Assembly: GCA_015065935.1 (NCBI GenBank)
Contig: SVPI01000005.1
Coordinates: 27,171-91,170, forward strand
Direction: 5' to 3'
DNA length: 64,000 bases
From: Oscillospiraceae bacterium
Lineage (GTDB): Bacteria; Bacillota; Clostridia; Oscillospirales; Acutalibacteraceae
Under the pieces are notes generated by a model that did not search any database, had not been told where the DNA came from, and saw only the letters and a list, made by a program, of their open reading frames with translations. Position numbers and translations under genes: made by a program. Shown piece after piece: positions 34,434 to 43,065 of this stretch. Each line of letters opens with the position of its first letter. Within the stretch, counting starts at the first letter, position 1.

Positions 34434-35310
34434 CTATGCCATCAAGATTAAAATCGGGAATATATTTCGCGTCGGAACTTGTTCTTTTTTGAGTATAAAC
34501 GTGTGATAATTTTTTATCCGAAACGTAATTTAAAACTTTATCATATTCCCTTTTTGTGATTTGTCGGTTAATGGTTTTATATTCTTCCGCCTTATACATT
34601 GGCACATATTGCGACATTATGCTCAAAATTGCGTTGGGCGTGTTTTCTTTAAACCAGTCGATAACTTTAATAGCATCGTTCGTGTGTTGCGGTAGAATTA
34701 AATGTCGCACAATTAAACCCTTTTGCAAAATACCGTTTTCATCAAAAATAGGTTCATTTTGCAGTTCATAAGCCGCTTTAATGGCATTAAAAGCAAAATC
34801 GGTGTAATTATCACATTTTGAATATTTAAAAGCGGTTTCGTTATTTATGTATTTTAAGTCCATTAGATAAACATCAAAAATACCCTTTTTAATGTTTTCC
34901 GGCAAATCATAGCCACCGCTGTTATAAACAAGCGGAATTTTAGGCTTGTAAATGTTAAGTGCCTGTTCAATTGCCCAAAAATAATGTGTAGGGTTTACAA
35001 GGTTAATATTATGAGCGCCCGATGCTTCAATTTCCCTGAAAATTTCAGCTAAACGCTGTGTCGAAACCCGTTTCCCGAAGTTTTCCTGAGAAATATTATA
35101 GTTTTGGCAAAAAACACATTTTAAACTACAGCCGGAAAAGAATAATGTTCCCGAACCTTTGGTGCCGCTTATGCAGGGCTCCTCCCAATTGTGAAGAGAA
35201 ACCTTGGCAATTTTGGGTAAAAGTGCGCTTTTACAAATGCCGCCAATGTTTTCACTTTCACTTCTTAAAGCGTTACATTGTCTCGGGCAGTTGTTGCACC
35301 TTATTTGCAT
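34417..35310 (-). CDS. Radical SAM protein, pyruvate formate-lyase activating enzyme-like
   Basis: A 297-residue radical SAM protein. The SAM cluster is Cys61, Cys65 and Cys68 (GCSLKCVFCQNY). Before it lies a separate cysteine set, Cys5, Cys8, Cys12 and Cys26 (RCNNCPRQC, GGICK), which could hold a second iron-sulfur cluster. The barrel continues with NLVNPTHYF and YNSGGYD. This is the PflA-related family of about 300 residues found in many anaerobes without an assigned partner; no glycyl radical enzyme is encoded nearby. ATG 35310 is preferred (AGGTGG at 9 nt) and lies inside the end of the exonuclease gene, a 38-nt overlap. Confidence 0.8.
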   Translation of the reverse strand: MQIRCNNCPRQCNALRSESENIGGICKSALLPKIAKVSLHNWEEPCISGTKGSGTLFFSGCSLKCVFCQNYNISQENFGKRVSTQRLAEIFREIEASGAHNINLVNPTHYFWAIEQALNIYKPKIPLVYNSGGYDLPENIKKGIFDVYLMDLKYINNETAFKYSKCDNYTDFAFNAIKAAYELQNEPIFDENGILQKGLIVRHLILPQHTNDAIKVIDWFKENTPNAILSIMSQYVPMYKAEEYKTINRQITKREYDKVLNYVSDKKLSHVYTQKRTSSDAKYIPDFNLDGIEKASF

Positions 35311-36172
35311 TGCTGTTTTCCACCTTTTTATATTCCGTAACACGTTTTTTAACCTGAACGTTATCGTAATTCTTTTTAAAAGAAACTCTGCCTACAAAGC
35401 GTTTTTTGCAGTTTTTGCAGTAAAATGTGGCAATAAACCAACGGTTTTTGTATTTCCAAGAGGTAATGCGCTTAGCATCAACACCGCAGACATCGCAGGA
35501 AAATTTTAAATCTTCTTTTTTAATCTCTCTATCCTTAATACTGGTAAGGTGATGGGGCTTGTAGGTTAAGCGGCGGTAAAACTCCTTTGAAGAAGCATCT
35601 CTAATATAGGTTTCAAAAAGCGCCTTATCATAGGTGCACTTTAAAAGCTGAGCTGCAAGAATACTGTCATCCTTAGCTGTGTGTAAATCAAGCCCTTCAT
35701 AAGAAACAGACAGCATTTGTGAGGCATTTGCCAGTGAAATTTGAGAGTTAATTTCGTGACCCTTAGACTTTAAAATATTTTGCACATATTTTTGTAAATC
35801 AACATAGTCCTTAATGTCAAACTGAATTTTATTGTCTAAAAGGCAGCGTGTGTTTTCATAAATAGCAAATAAATCAGAGTTACTCCAGGTGAGAATTATT
35901 TTATCCTTCCCTGCCCAATTATTAAAAGCCTCAACGGCATTGTAAAGGGGCATACCTTCACTCATCATTTGCTTTGAAATACCGGTGAGCTCCACAAAGC
36001 GAGGGGTAAGTCTTTTTGAAATTGCAGATTTAACGATTTTTTGAAAGGTGTCAATGATATTTAAGTTTTCATCAAGCTTAACAGCGCCGATTTGAATTAT
36101 TTGGTTAATAAATCGGTGTTCTTTCACAAAATAAGCGCTGTCCCATTCAAGATCTAAAATAACAAAATTCAT
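35273..36172 (-). CDS. DEDDh 3'-5' exonuclease with C-terminal zinc ribbon
   Basis: A 299-residue DnaQ-like exonuclease. ExoI has Asp7 and Glu9 (LDLEW), ExoII is around the LTGISKQM segment and the following Asn/Asp positions, and ExoIII has His and Asp in LHTAKDDS. The C-terminal 80 residues contain a CDVCG and YCKNCKKRF pair, a zinc ribbon that may bind nucleic acid. It resembles KapD-type proteins. Its ATG shares one base with the typA stop (TAATG), so translation is coupled. Likely roles are RNA trimming or DNA repair; the substrate is unknown. Confidence 0.82.
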   Translation of the reverse strand: MNFVILDLEWDSAYFVKEHRFINQIIQIGAVKLDENLNIIDTFQKIVKSAISKRLTPRFVELTGISKQMMSEGMPLYNAVEAFNNWAGKDKIILTWSNSDLFAIYENTRCLLDNKIQFDIKDYVDLQKYVQNILKSKGHEINSQISLANASQMLSVSYEGLDLHTAKDDSILAAQLLKCTYDKALFETYIRDASSKEFYRRLTYKPHHLTSIKDREIKKEDLKFSCDVCGVDAKRITSWKYKNRWFIATFYCKNCKKRFVGRVSFKKNYDNVQVKKRVTEYKKVENSNANKVQQLPETM

Positions 36173-37992
36173 TATTTTTTTCTTGCCTCTGCCTTCATTC
36201 TTAATTCTTTGTTCAAAATTAGTTTTCTAAGTCTTATGCTTGTGGGTGTAATTTCAACAAGCTCATCTTCCTTAATAAACTCAAGGGATTGCTCAAGGCT
36301 TAAAACAGAATGAGGAACAAGCCTTAAAGCATCATCAGAGCCTGAGGCGCGGGTATTGGTTAACTGTTTTTTCTTGCAAACATTGCAAACAATATCCTCA
36401 TTTTTGGGATTTTCGCCCACAATCATTCCCTCATAAACAGGAACACCGGGGCCAATAAAGAGCCTGCCGCGGCTTTGGGTGTTAAATAAGCCATAGCCTG
36501 TTGATTCTCCTGATTCGTGAACGACGATAGAGCCTGTTGCACGCTGGTCGATATCACCCTTATAAGGCTCATAGCCGTTAAACACATGGTTCATAATGCC
36601 GTTTCCGTTTGTGTCGGTTAAGAACTGTGAACGGTAACCAAGAAGGCCTCGTGCAGGAATTAAAAATTCAAGGTGAGATGTGCCGCCCTCGCGGGTTCCC
36701 ATATTTTTAATTTCGGCCTTTCTGGTGCCAAGGCGTTCCATAACAACGCCCACATAGGTTTCGGGGACCTCAATCATTAAAAGTTCAATAGGCTCAAGGA
36801 GAGTACCGCCCTCGTTCTTAAAGATAACGGTAGGCGGTGAAACCTGGAATTCATAACCCTGGCGGCGCATTGTTTCAATAAGAATTGAAAGGTGCAACTC
36901 TCCCCTGCCGGACACTTTAAATGTATCGGCCGAGTCTGTTTCCTCAACACGTAAGCTAACGTTTGTTTCAACCTCTTTAAAAAGGCGGTCTCGAAGATTT
37001 CTGGAGGTAACAAACTTGCCTTCTTTTCCGGCAAAGGGTGAATTATTAACCATAAAATTCATTGAGAGCGTGGGCTCATCAATTTTAACAAAAGGAAGTG
37101 GCTCAATGCAAGCCGGGTCACAAGCGGTTTCACCAATGTTAAGGTTAGCAATACCTGCTACCTGAATAATATCGCCTGCGCGGGCGGTTTGCACCTCGGT
37201 GCGCTTTAATCCGTCATACATAAACAGCTTTAAGATTTTAACATTGCTGGTTGTACCATCTTGATGACACAAAACAACACTTTGACCCGCTTTAACAACA
37301 CCTCGCTCTACCCTGCCAACACCAATTCGGCCAAGGTATTCATCGGGCTCAATGTTAGAAAAGAGAATTTGAAGGGGTTCTTCATCATCACTTGAGGGTG
37401 GATCAATTTCGCTGATAATTGTTTCAAATAAAACCCTTAAATCGGTGCCCATTTCATCGGCACTAAGTGAAGCATATCCATCGCGACCGGATGCAAAAAC
37501 AACAGGAAATTCAATTTGGTTATCATCGGCACCAAGGTCAATAAACAGGTCGAGAACCTCATCAACAACCTCGGTAGGTCTTGCCATTGGCCTATCTATT
37601 TTATTTACAACAACAATGGCTTTTTTGCCCAGAGATAATGCTTTTTTAAGCACAAATCTTGTCTGTGGCATGCAGCCTTCAAAGGCATCTACAAGAAGTA
37701 AAACGCCATCAACCATCATTAAAATTCGTTCAACCTCGCCACCAAAATCGGCGTGACCGGGAGTGTCAATTATATTGATTTTATAATCGTTATAATAAAC
37801 GCTGGTATTTTTTGAAAGGATTGTAATTCCACGCTCTTTTTCAAGGTCGTTGGAATCCATCACCCTTTCATCTACCTGCTCATTTGAACGGAAGGTGCCA
37901 CTCTGCTTTAAAAGCTGGTCAACAAGCGTTGTCTTTCCGTGGTCAACGTGAGCAATAATTGCAATGTTCCTAAGTTTTTCATTTCTTGCCAT
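36172..37992 (-). CDS. typA: Translational GTPase TypA/BipA
   Basis: A 606-residue ribosome-binding GTPase important for growth under stress and for 50S assembly. G motifs: AHVDHGKTT (G1), RGITI (G2), [12 protein letters not shown] (G3), [10 protein letters not shown] (G4). The EF-Tu-like domain 2, the EF-G-like domains and the BipA-specific C-terminal domain ([33 protein letters not shown]) are complete. Length matches the family. AGGAAG lies before ATG 37992. It leads a unit with the exonuclease and the radical SAM gene. Confidence 0.96.
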   Translation of the reverse strand: MARNEKLRNIAIIAHVDHGKTTLVDQLLKQSGTFRSNEQVDERVMDSNDLEKERGITILSKNTSVYYNDYKINIIDTPGHADFGGEVERILMMVDGVLLLVDAFEGCMPQTRFVLKKALSLGKKAIVVVNKIDRPMARPTEVVDEVLDLFIDLGADDNQIEFPVVFASGRDGYASLSADEMGTDLRVLFETIISEIDPPSSDDEEPLQILFSNIEPDEYLGRIGVGRVERGVVKAGQSVVLCHQDGTTSNVKILKLFMYDGLKRTEVQTARAGDIIQVAGIANLNIGETACDPACIEPLPFVKIDEPTLSMNFMVNNSPFAGKEGKFVTSRNLRDRLFKEVETNVSLRVEETDSADTFKVSGRGELHLSILIETMRRQGYEFQVSPPTVIFKNEGGTLLEPIELLMIEVPETYVGVVMERLGTRKAEIKNMGTREGGTSHLEFLIPARGLLGYRSQFLTDTNGNGIMNHVFNGYEPYKGDIDQRATGSIVVHESGESTGYGLFNTQSRGRLFIGPGVPVYEGMIVGENPKNEDIVCNVCKKKQLTNTRASGSDDALRLVPHSVLSLEQSLEFIKEDELVEITPTSIRLRKLILNKELRMKAEARKK

Positions 37993-38078
37993 AAAGAGAA
38001 CTTCCTTTTGCTATAACTTTTATAACTAAATTATTTTATCATACTTTGCTTAATAATACAACATTTAAAATAAATCCC

Positions 38079-38269
38079 TCATACGCCGCAGCGTATTTCA
38101 TAGCGTCAGCTATTTCATAACGCGAAGCGTTATTTCACAAATTCCGCAGGAATTGCATATCATCAAGCCGCAGGAGGATGCACGCTGACGCGTGATGAGA
38201 TACAGCCCCAAAGGGGCTGATGATATATACGACTGCGTCGTGATGATATGCCAAGCCTGCGGCTTGGAT
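38079..38269. repeat. Array of nine short GC-rich palindromes joined by AT-rich linkers
   Basis: Small hairpins follow one another between typA and the tRNA-Leu gene: 38081-38096 (ATACGC/GCGTAT), 38101-38112 (TAGC/GCTA), 38118-38132 (TAACGC/GCGTTA), 38140-38154 (AATTCC/GGAATT), 38161-38180 (decayed, CATC/GATG), 38181-38194 (CACGC/GCGTG), 38203-38219 (CAGCCCC/GGGGCTG), 38229-38241 (ACGAC/GTCGT) and 38251-38267 (CCAAGCC/GGCTTGG). Loops are mostly 3-4 nt (GCA, GAA, TGC, GTCA, TGAC, AAA). Linkers are TTTCA in the first half and ATGATAT-like in the second. The stems differ from one another while the linkers are shared. The open frames across it (38110-38356) look spurious. Confidence 0.75.
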
Positions 38270-38270
38270 A

Positions 38271-38313
38271 AAAAAAGAAGTAACTTTTGGTAAACAAAAG
38301 TTACTTCTTTTTT
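38271..38313 (-). terminator. Terminator of tRNA-Leu, 18-bp perfect stem
   Basis: AAAAAAGAAGTAACTTTT (38271-38288) pairs perfectly with 38296-38313 around GGTAAAC. On the minus strand it follows the CCA end of the tRNA directly and ends in a T run. The stem is much longer than the others in the window. Confidence 0.85.
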
Positions 38314-38399
38314 GGTGCCGGTGGTGGGACTCGAACCCACACGATGTCGCCATCAACGGATTTTGAGTCCGTCACGTCTGCCAATTCCATCACACCGGC
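38313..38399 (-). tRNA. tRNA-Leu, anticodon CAA
   Basis: An 87-nt gene on the minus strand with an encoded CCA. The acceptor stem is GCCGGTG/CACCGGC with discriminator A, the D loop contains TTGGCAGA, the anticodon stem ACGGA/TCCGT holds loop CTCAAAA, so the anticodon is CAA (reads UUG). The long variable arm and the TTCGAGTCC T-loop region are typical of tRNA-Leu. Confidence 0.96.
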
Positions 38400-38415
38400 G
38401 AATGGTACGAAAGTT

Positions 38416-38444
38416 ATTATACAAAACTTTTTTAGCAAAATCAA
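38416..38444 (-). promoter_or_regulatory. SigA-type promoter of tRNA-Leu
   Basis: On the minus strand TTGATT (38444-38439), 17 nt, TATAAT (38421-38416) lies 17 nt before the tRNA 5' end. Confidence 0.7.
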
Positions 38445-38458
38445 GTGTTTTTTCTTTT

Positions 38459-38490
38459 AAATAAAAAAGATGCGGTTTTACCCGCATCTT
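38459..38490 (-). terminator. Terminator of the penicillin-binding protein gene
   Basis: On the minus strand AAGATGCGG pairs with CCGCATCTT and is followed by TTTTTTATTT. Confidence 0.85.
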
Positions 38491-38500
38491 AATTTGAATT

Positions 38501-40885
38501 TTATGCTGCATCCTGCGAGCTGGTTGTGGTAGAATCGGTGCCCTGGGCTGCAGAGCTTGTTGCACTTGAGGTTGCAGAGGAAGTTGCTGTGGAACTTGAC
38601 GCAGCAGATGATGTTTTCGATGAAGTGTTTGCCGAGGGATTTGAAGGCTTGGTGTATTTAACTGCATCAAGAATGGCACCGCTGTGCTTTGTACAGGCGG
38701 GCATATAGCTTGTTTTGTAATAGCCAATGCTCTTAGAGGTGCAGCCTGTAGTTGCAACACCGCCTGTCTCGGTACAATAATAGCGTGTGGTAACAAACTC
38801 GCTGGTTGCATAAGACTTTGAGGGCAGTTTGCTATGGAGTTTTGACATAACGGTTCCCCAAAGCATTTTAGCCATACTTGCATTAGGAACTTCCATAAGC
38901 TCATCAAATCCGCACCAAGCAGAAGCTACATAATAAGGCGTGCCGCCTGAAAGCCAAACATCGTTTGCTTGGTCGGCAGTACCTGTTTTTGCAAAAATAC
39001 GCATATGAGGAACATACTGCGCCATTACAGCACCTGTACCGCCGTTGTAAACAACGTTTTGGAGCATATGGTTCATAATTGTTGCGGTGTCCTCACTAAT
39101 GGCGGGAACGGGTTTATACTCGGCGTTTGTGAGAACAACCTCACCCTTTTGGTCGCGTACCTCATAATAGGTTGTTGGTTTATAGTACTTACCACCGTTA
39201 CCAAAAATTGCAAAGGCAGCAGCCGATTGCATTGTGGTAAGACCGGTGTAGGTACCGCCCATTCCGAGAGAGGCATAGTTCATATCCTGCTCAACTAGGT
39301 TGGTGATACCTAATTTTTCCTTAAGGAAATTAAAGGAATTTTGAATTCCCATTGATTCAATAAGATAAACCGGAATGGTGTTTGAGGACTGTTCAAGCGC
39401 GTATCTTGCAGGTATATAACCCCAGTTGCCGCCGTACCAGTTGTTGGGAGCCCAATCACCAAAATATTTTCTATAATCTCTAACAAAAGAGGAATATGTT
39501 ATTATATTTTTTTCAAGGGCAGGTGCATAAGCAGAAATAGGCTTAATAGAAGAACCAGGCTGGCGGAAAGACATTGTTGCACGGTTAAGACCACGGTTTT
39601 CGGTTTTTTCCCCGAAGCCGCCGCAAATTGCGACAACGTGACCCGAATAGTCCATAATTGTCATTGAACCCTGAAGGCGTTGTTCTTTGCCTGCTTTATC
39701 CTTTTTAATTACCTTGAATTTATCGCTTAACATTGCTTCTTCAAGAATGGTTTGAGCGTTTAAATCAAGGGTAGAATAAATCTGATAGCCGGCGTTAAAG
39801 AATTTGTTTTCGGCATAGGCACGGTCGTATCCGTATTCCTCAACTAAATCGTCAACTATCTCATCAATAAGAGCATCAACAAAATAGGAATAAACGTCAT
39901 CCTCATTAAGGTTTTCTTTCTTAGCGACAATAACGATTTCCTCGGCCTTTGCCTGCTCCATTTCTTCCTTGGTGATATACCCCTGGGAGTACATTTCGCT
40001 TAAAACAATTTCACGACGCTCTTTGTTGTTAATAGGGTTTTGGTCGGGACGATAATATTCAGGAAGGTTAATAACCGCGGCAAGGCAGGCACACTCAGCA
40101 AGGGTTAAATCCTTTGCCGATTTATTAAAGTAGTAGTTAGAAGCAACCTCGGCACCATACATACCATTAGCCATTGCAACGGTGTTAATGTAGCATTCCA
40201 AAATTACATCCTTGGAGTTGTTACTTTCAAGATAGTGGGCACGCATAATCTCACGGATTTTACGGCTTGCATTTTGAGTGCGGTCATCAGTAATGTTTTT
40301 AACAAGCTGTTGGGTTATGGTAGAACCGCCGTATTTCGAAGAGAAGTGCAAAAACTCGTTGGCAAATGCACTAATGGTACGGCCCCAGTCAACACCATCG
40401 TGTTCACGGAAATCTTTATCCTCAATGGCAACAATGGCATCCTTAAGGTTTTGGGGAATTTCACCATCGTCATCAGAAATCCAAATTCGGTTATCTCCAC
40501 CGTGAAGCCTTTGGTATTCAACAAACTCACCTGTTTTGCTATCTTTACAATAAATTGTTGTTGTAAAGTTTAAGGAAAGCTCATCTAAATCGCCAACCAT
40601 TGAATAATCAATGAATCCAAAGATATAGATAAGGAATCCGCCGATAACCAGGCAACAGGTTATTGCACCGATTAAAAAGGTTGTTAAAAGAACCTTTAAT
40701 ACGGTTTCTTTTTTACTTTTCTTTTTTTTGCCCTTTTTGGCGCTATCTAGAGTTTGTTCGCTTTTGGAAGAAAAACTGCTTAAATCGAAAACATCATCTT
40801 CACCTGCATTGCTTGAAAGGTCAAGATTATCCTGAGGATTATTTTCGGTGTTAAATTCTTCATTGTTAAAACTGTTGTTTTCCAA
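38501..40885 (-). CDS. Class A penicillin-binding protein (PBP1A-type)
   Basis: A membrane peptidoglycan synthase of about 794 residues with both glycosyltransferase and transpeptidase activity. The cytosolic N-terminus is acidic then Lys-rich (45-60); the membrane anchor is at about 62-92. GT51: Glu155 in AIEDKDFREHDGVDW, then GGSTITQQLVKN. Transpeptidase: Ser445 in SSIK, SSN at 500-502 and KTGT at 633-636. The last 45 residues form a Ser/Thr/Ala-rich low-complexity tail that probably lies in the wall. The start is TTG 40885, since GAGGTG lies just upstream; the longer frame (to 40960) has no ribosome site. It is a single gene with its own terminator. Confidence 0.92.
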   Translation of the reverse strand: MENNSFNNEEFNTENNPQDNLDLSSNAGEDDVFDLSSFSSKSEQTLDSAKKGKKKKSKKETVLKVLLTTFLIGAITCCLVIGGFLIYIFGFIDYSMVGDLDELSLNFTTTIYCKDSKTGEFVEYQRLHGGDNRIWISDDDGEIPQNLKDAIVAIEDKDFREHDGVDWGRTISAFANEFLHFSSKYGGSTITQQLVKNITDDRTQNASRKIREIMRAHYLESNNSKDVILECYINTVAMANGMYGAEVASNYYFNKSAKDLTLAECACLAAVINLPEYYRPDQNPINNKERREIVLSEMYSQGYITKEEMEQAKAEEIVIVAKKENLNEDDVYSYFVDALIDEIVDDLVEEYGYDRAYAENKFFNAGYQIYSTLDLNAQTILEEAMLSDKFKVIKKDKAGKEQRLQGSMTIMDYSGHVVAICGGFGEKTENRGLNRATMSFRQPGSSIKPISAYAPALEKNIITYSSFVRDYRKYFGDWAPNNWYGGNWGYIPARYALEQSSNTIPVYLIESMGIQNSFNFLKEKLGITNLVEQDMNYASLGMGGTYTGLTTMQSAAAFAIFGNGGKYYKPTTYYEVRDQKGEVVLTNAEYKPVPAISEDTATIMNHMLQNVVYNGGTGAVMAQYVPHMRIFAKTGTADQANDVWLSGGTPYYVASAWCGFDELMEVPNASMAKMLWGTVMSKLHSKLPSKSYATSEFVTTRYYCTETGGVATTGCTSKSIGYYKTSYMPACTKHSGAILDAVKYTKPSNPSANTSSKTSSAASSSTATSSATSSATSSAAQGTDSTTTSSQDAA

Positions 40886-41015
40886 AATGCTTTCACCTCG
40901 CTGTGAACGAATAAAATACTGCCTAGAATGGCAAAATATATTATAACACAAAATTGGCAAAAAGTAGTTACAATTTTTTCATTTTTATGATTTTTTTGGA
41001 AAAGGACTGTTTTTT

Positions 41016-41312
41016 ACGAAAAAAAGAGCTGTAATTCTCATTGTAGCCGTAATTGCTGTGGCTATATCATTGGGTACATTAATAACTAAAAATTTGCTAG
41101 ATGATAAATTTGACAACGATAGTGTTCCAGAGCAATATACCTTAAAAGCTTATGGCGATTTTTTAGCACTTTATAAAGGGGAAAAGCTTGAGGAAATTTA
41201 TGAGGAAATTGTTATAACCTCTCTCCCCTTACTTGACCGTGAAAAATTTTTAACCGGTGTTACGGTTACCGACATTGAAAAGCTTGAGGAAATTTTAGAA
41301 GATTTTGAGTAA
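41016..41312 (+). CDS. Small single-span membrane protein, probable ACG start
   Basis: The only usual start in the frame is GTG 41058, but it lies inside a hydrophobic helix. Reading upstream in frame gives TKKRAVILIVAVIAVAIS, a normal basic N-terminus and membrane anchor, beginning at ACG 41016, nine bases after AAAGGA (41001-41006). The protein would be 98 residues: a membrane anchor (about 4-26), then a soluble acidic domain with helical repeats of Leu/Glu (EKLEEIYEEI, IEKLEEILEDF). No family was recognised. It is divergent from the penicillin-binding protein gene and 69 nt upstream of a DUF4364 gene. An alternative is that the ACG is a sequence error for ATG. Confidence 0.5.
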   Translation, partial: TKKRAVILIVAVIAVAISLGTLITKNLLDDKFDNDSVPEQYTLKAYGDFLALYKGEKLEEIYEEIVITSLPLLDREKFLTGVTVTDIEKLEEILEDFE

Positions 41313-41381
41313 AGTTATTGCAAAAACTAAAATTTAACATTATAATAAAACTAAAGGTAAATTTCTTTAGGAGTTGTTATT

Positions 41382-41930
41382 TTGGAAAAAAACGCAATGA
41401 CTGCCGGCGTTGCTCCGGGTGGACTTATTAGTACAACGGAAATACGCGCTTTAATTTGTTATATTTTTGATGCAATACCCGACCCTGTTCCCGGTCAGAA
41501 ACTTGCCGATATGCTGTTTTACGAGGGGCTTGCAAATTGTTTTGAGGTTAATGATTCTATAGCTTTCCTTGAAAAACAAGGTCACATTAAGCTTGTTGAT
41601 AAGGCTGAGGATACCTACACAATAACCCCAACCGGCCGTAGTATTGCCAAAACCCTGGGTAGTGATGTTCCTTTTACTGTTAGGCAGCGGGCATACACAA
41701 TTGCTCTACAGCTTGTTTCCAGAATTAGAAATGCAAAAGAAACCGATATAAGCATTTCTTCGGAAAACGGAACCACCTATATCACCTGTTCGGCGCTGGA
41801 TGGAGAAAAACCGTTTATGAGTGTTAAACTGCTTGTTTCTGATGAAGCCCAGGCCCGCTTTATTCAGGAAAAATTTATTGATGACCCGACAAAAATTTAT
41901 TCAGGAATTATTGATTTGCTTACAAAATAG
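41382..41930 (+). CDS. DUF4364 family protein
   Basis: A 182-residue cytosolic protein of the clostridial DUF4364 family. The N-terminal part (about 15-95) looks like a winged helix: ALICYIFDAI, ADMLFYEGLANCFEVNDSIAFLEKQGHI, YTITPTGRSIAKTL. The C-terminal part (about 100-180) is an alpha/beta domain. It may be a transcription regulator, but no target is known. The start is TTG 41382 with TTAGGAG nine bases upstream. It may share a transcript with the preceding small membrane protein. Confidence 0.8.
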   Translation: MEKNAMTAGVAPGGLISTTEIRALICYIFDAIPDPVPGQKLADMLFYEGLANCFEVNDSIAFLEKQGHIKLVDKAEDTYTITPTGRSIAKTLGSDVPFTVRQRAYTIALQLVSRIRNAKETDISISSENGTTYITCSALDGEKPFMSVKLLVSDEAQARFIQEKFIDDPTKIYSGIIDLLTK

Positions 41931-41946
41931 AATAATAAAAAGTAAA

Positions 41947-41976
41947 ACCGCCTATACCTCACTTGGTATAGGCGGT
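41947..41976 (-). terminator. Terminator of the zinc-ribbon gene
   Basis: A 12-bp perfect stem, ACCGCCTATACC/GGTATAGGCGGT, around TCACTT. On the minus strand it is followed by TTTTACTTTTT, so it mainly serves the minus-strand gene at 41999; it may also end the DUF4364 transcript. Confidence 0.8.
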
Positions 41977-41998
41977 AAAATATTTACTGAAAAATATT

Positions 41999-42295
41999 TT
42001 ATTCTGCGTCGGCGGCTGCTTCTTGCTCTTTCATTTTTGCGAAGCATTCGCTGCAATATACGGGACGGTCATCGCGAGGAATGAAGGGAACCTTTGCAAC
42101 ACCACCACAGGCATTACAAACAGCTTCGTGCATTTCTCTAGGTGCTCTACCGGCATTCTTTCTCTTGTCACGGCAGGGCTTGCAGCGCTGGGGTTCATTT
42201 ACAAAGCCTTTGGACTCATAGAATTCCTGCTCTCTGGCAGTAAACACGAATTCTTCGCCACAGTCTTTGCAAGTTAGGGTCTTGTCTTCGAACAT
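41999..42295 (-). CDS. Zinc-ribbon domain protein
   Basis: A 98-residue protein with two zinc sites. The first module (about 8-42) has CKDCG, FYESKGF and RCKPCRDKRK, the zf-trcl-like ribbon. The second (about 60-85) has VCNACGG and VYCSECF. An acidic Ala/Glu tail ends it. ATG 42295 follows AGAGG; the longer open frame lacks a ribosome site. Such proteins are common single genes in Clostridia without a known role; RNA or protein binding is plausible. Confidence 0.8.
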   Translation of the reverse strand: MFEDKTLTCKDCGEEFVFTAREQEFYESKGFVNEPQRCKPCRDKRKNAGRAPREMHEAVCNACGGVAKVPFIPRDDRPVYCSECFAKMKEQEAAADAE

Positions 42296-42397
42296 GTTTT
42301 GTACCTCTCTCGATATGTTTGTTTTCGCCCCGGACGGAATCACACCGACATCTTTTTAAAAACGCTCTAAAATTAAGCTACATGGGCATATATAACA

Positions 42398-42982
42398 CTA
42401 ACGGTTGTCCGTTAATTGTGTCTTGATTTTCCTGCGCAAACGGCACAGGGCGTTGCTGATTGATTTTTCGCTAACATTAAACTTTTCGGAAATGGCATTA
42501 ACCGAATAGCCTTGAAGTGATGCGAGAAAAACTTTATATTCAAAATCAGATAAAATGCTTTTAATGTTTGAATAAATCCCCTCAATGCTCTCTCTTTCAA
42601 TCATTAAAGCCTCGGGGGTTTCGGTAGCGGAAACCGATTTATCATCAATAGAAGAAATCAGGTTTTCAGGAATTCTTCTTTTGCGATTTTTGTGCTTCAT
42701 TAAAGTGGAAATTGCATTTGAAACACAGGTTTTTGCATAGGTAACAAATGATGATGTTGAAAAATCATATGTCATTGCTGCGTGATAAAGGGCGATAAGA
42801 CCCTCTTGAACAAAATCATCAAGTTCAATATCAGTCACGCTATACCCGATAGCTTTATTGCGGACAAGATTTACGTAACGTGAAAAGAGTGATTGCAAAA
42901 ACTCGGTATTTCCACCTTGAATTCGCTTAATAATATCATTATCCGACAAATTTTTGTGATTATCAACAAAAATATTATACAT
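42398..42982 (-). CDS. RNA polymerase sigma factor, SigH-like
   Basis: A sigma-70 family factor of 194 residues. Region 2 shows LVRNKAIGYSVTDIELDDFVQEGLIALYHA and SFVTYAKTCVSNAI; region 4 shows LSDFEYKVFLASLQGYS and VSEKSISNALCRLRRKI. The pattern matches the stationary-phase and early-sporulation factor SigH of Firmicutes better than ECF factors. The frame is open to ATG 43024, but that codon lies within the -10 box of the promoter at 43023-43051, so ATG 42982 is taken as the start; its ribosome site is weak. A role in starting sporulation is inferred; a second SigH-like regulator elsewhere cannot be excluded. Confidence 0.78.
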   Translation of the reverse strand: MYNIFVDNHKNLSDNDIIKRIQGGNTEFLQSLFSRYVNLVRNKAIGYSVTDIELDDFVQEGLIALYHAAMTYDFSTSSFVTYAKTCVSNAISTLMKHKNRKRRIPENLISSIDDKSVSATETPEALMIERESIEGIYSNIKSILSDFEYKVFLASLQGYSVNAISEKFNVSEKSISNALCRLRRKIKTQLTDNR

Positions 42983-43022
42983 TTGTGCACCAACATAGTA
43001 ACGATTAACAATAACTGTAAAC

Positions 43023-43051
43023 ATAATATAACAAAAACTCTATTTTGTCAA
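43023..43051 (-). promoter_or_regulatory. SigA-type promoter of the sigH-like gene
   Basis: On the minus strand TTGACA (43051-43046), 17 nt, TATTAT (43028-43023). It rules out ATG 43024 as the start for this transcript. Confidence 0.75.
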
Positions 43052-43065
43052 GAACTTTATTTTTA

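Noticed and set aside
38079..38269. CRISPR array beside tRNA-Leu
   Set aside because: The repeated linkers are only 5-9 nt, the unit length varies, and the parts between are self-complementary. No cas genes are in the window.
38110..38356. Two minus-strand open frames over the palindrome array
   Set aside because: They read through hairpins and the tRNA, have no ribosome site and no recognisable protein features; they are by-products of the repeats.
38353..38907. Proline/glutamine-rich open frame of 184 residues on the minus strand
   Set aside because: It is the shadow of the Ser/Thr/Ala-rich tail of the penicillin-binding protein and runs into the tRNA.
42983..43024. Longer start for the SigH-like factor at ATG 43024
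   Set aside because: This codon overlaps the -10 box of the gene's own promoter and would not be in the mRNA.
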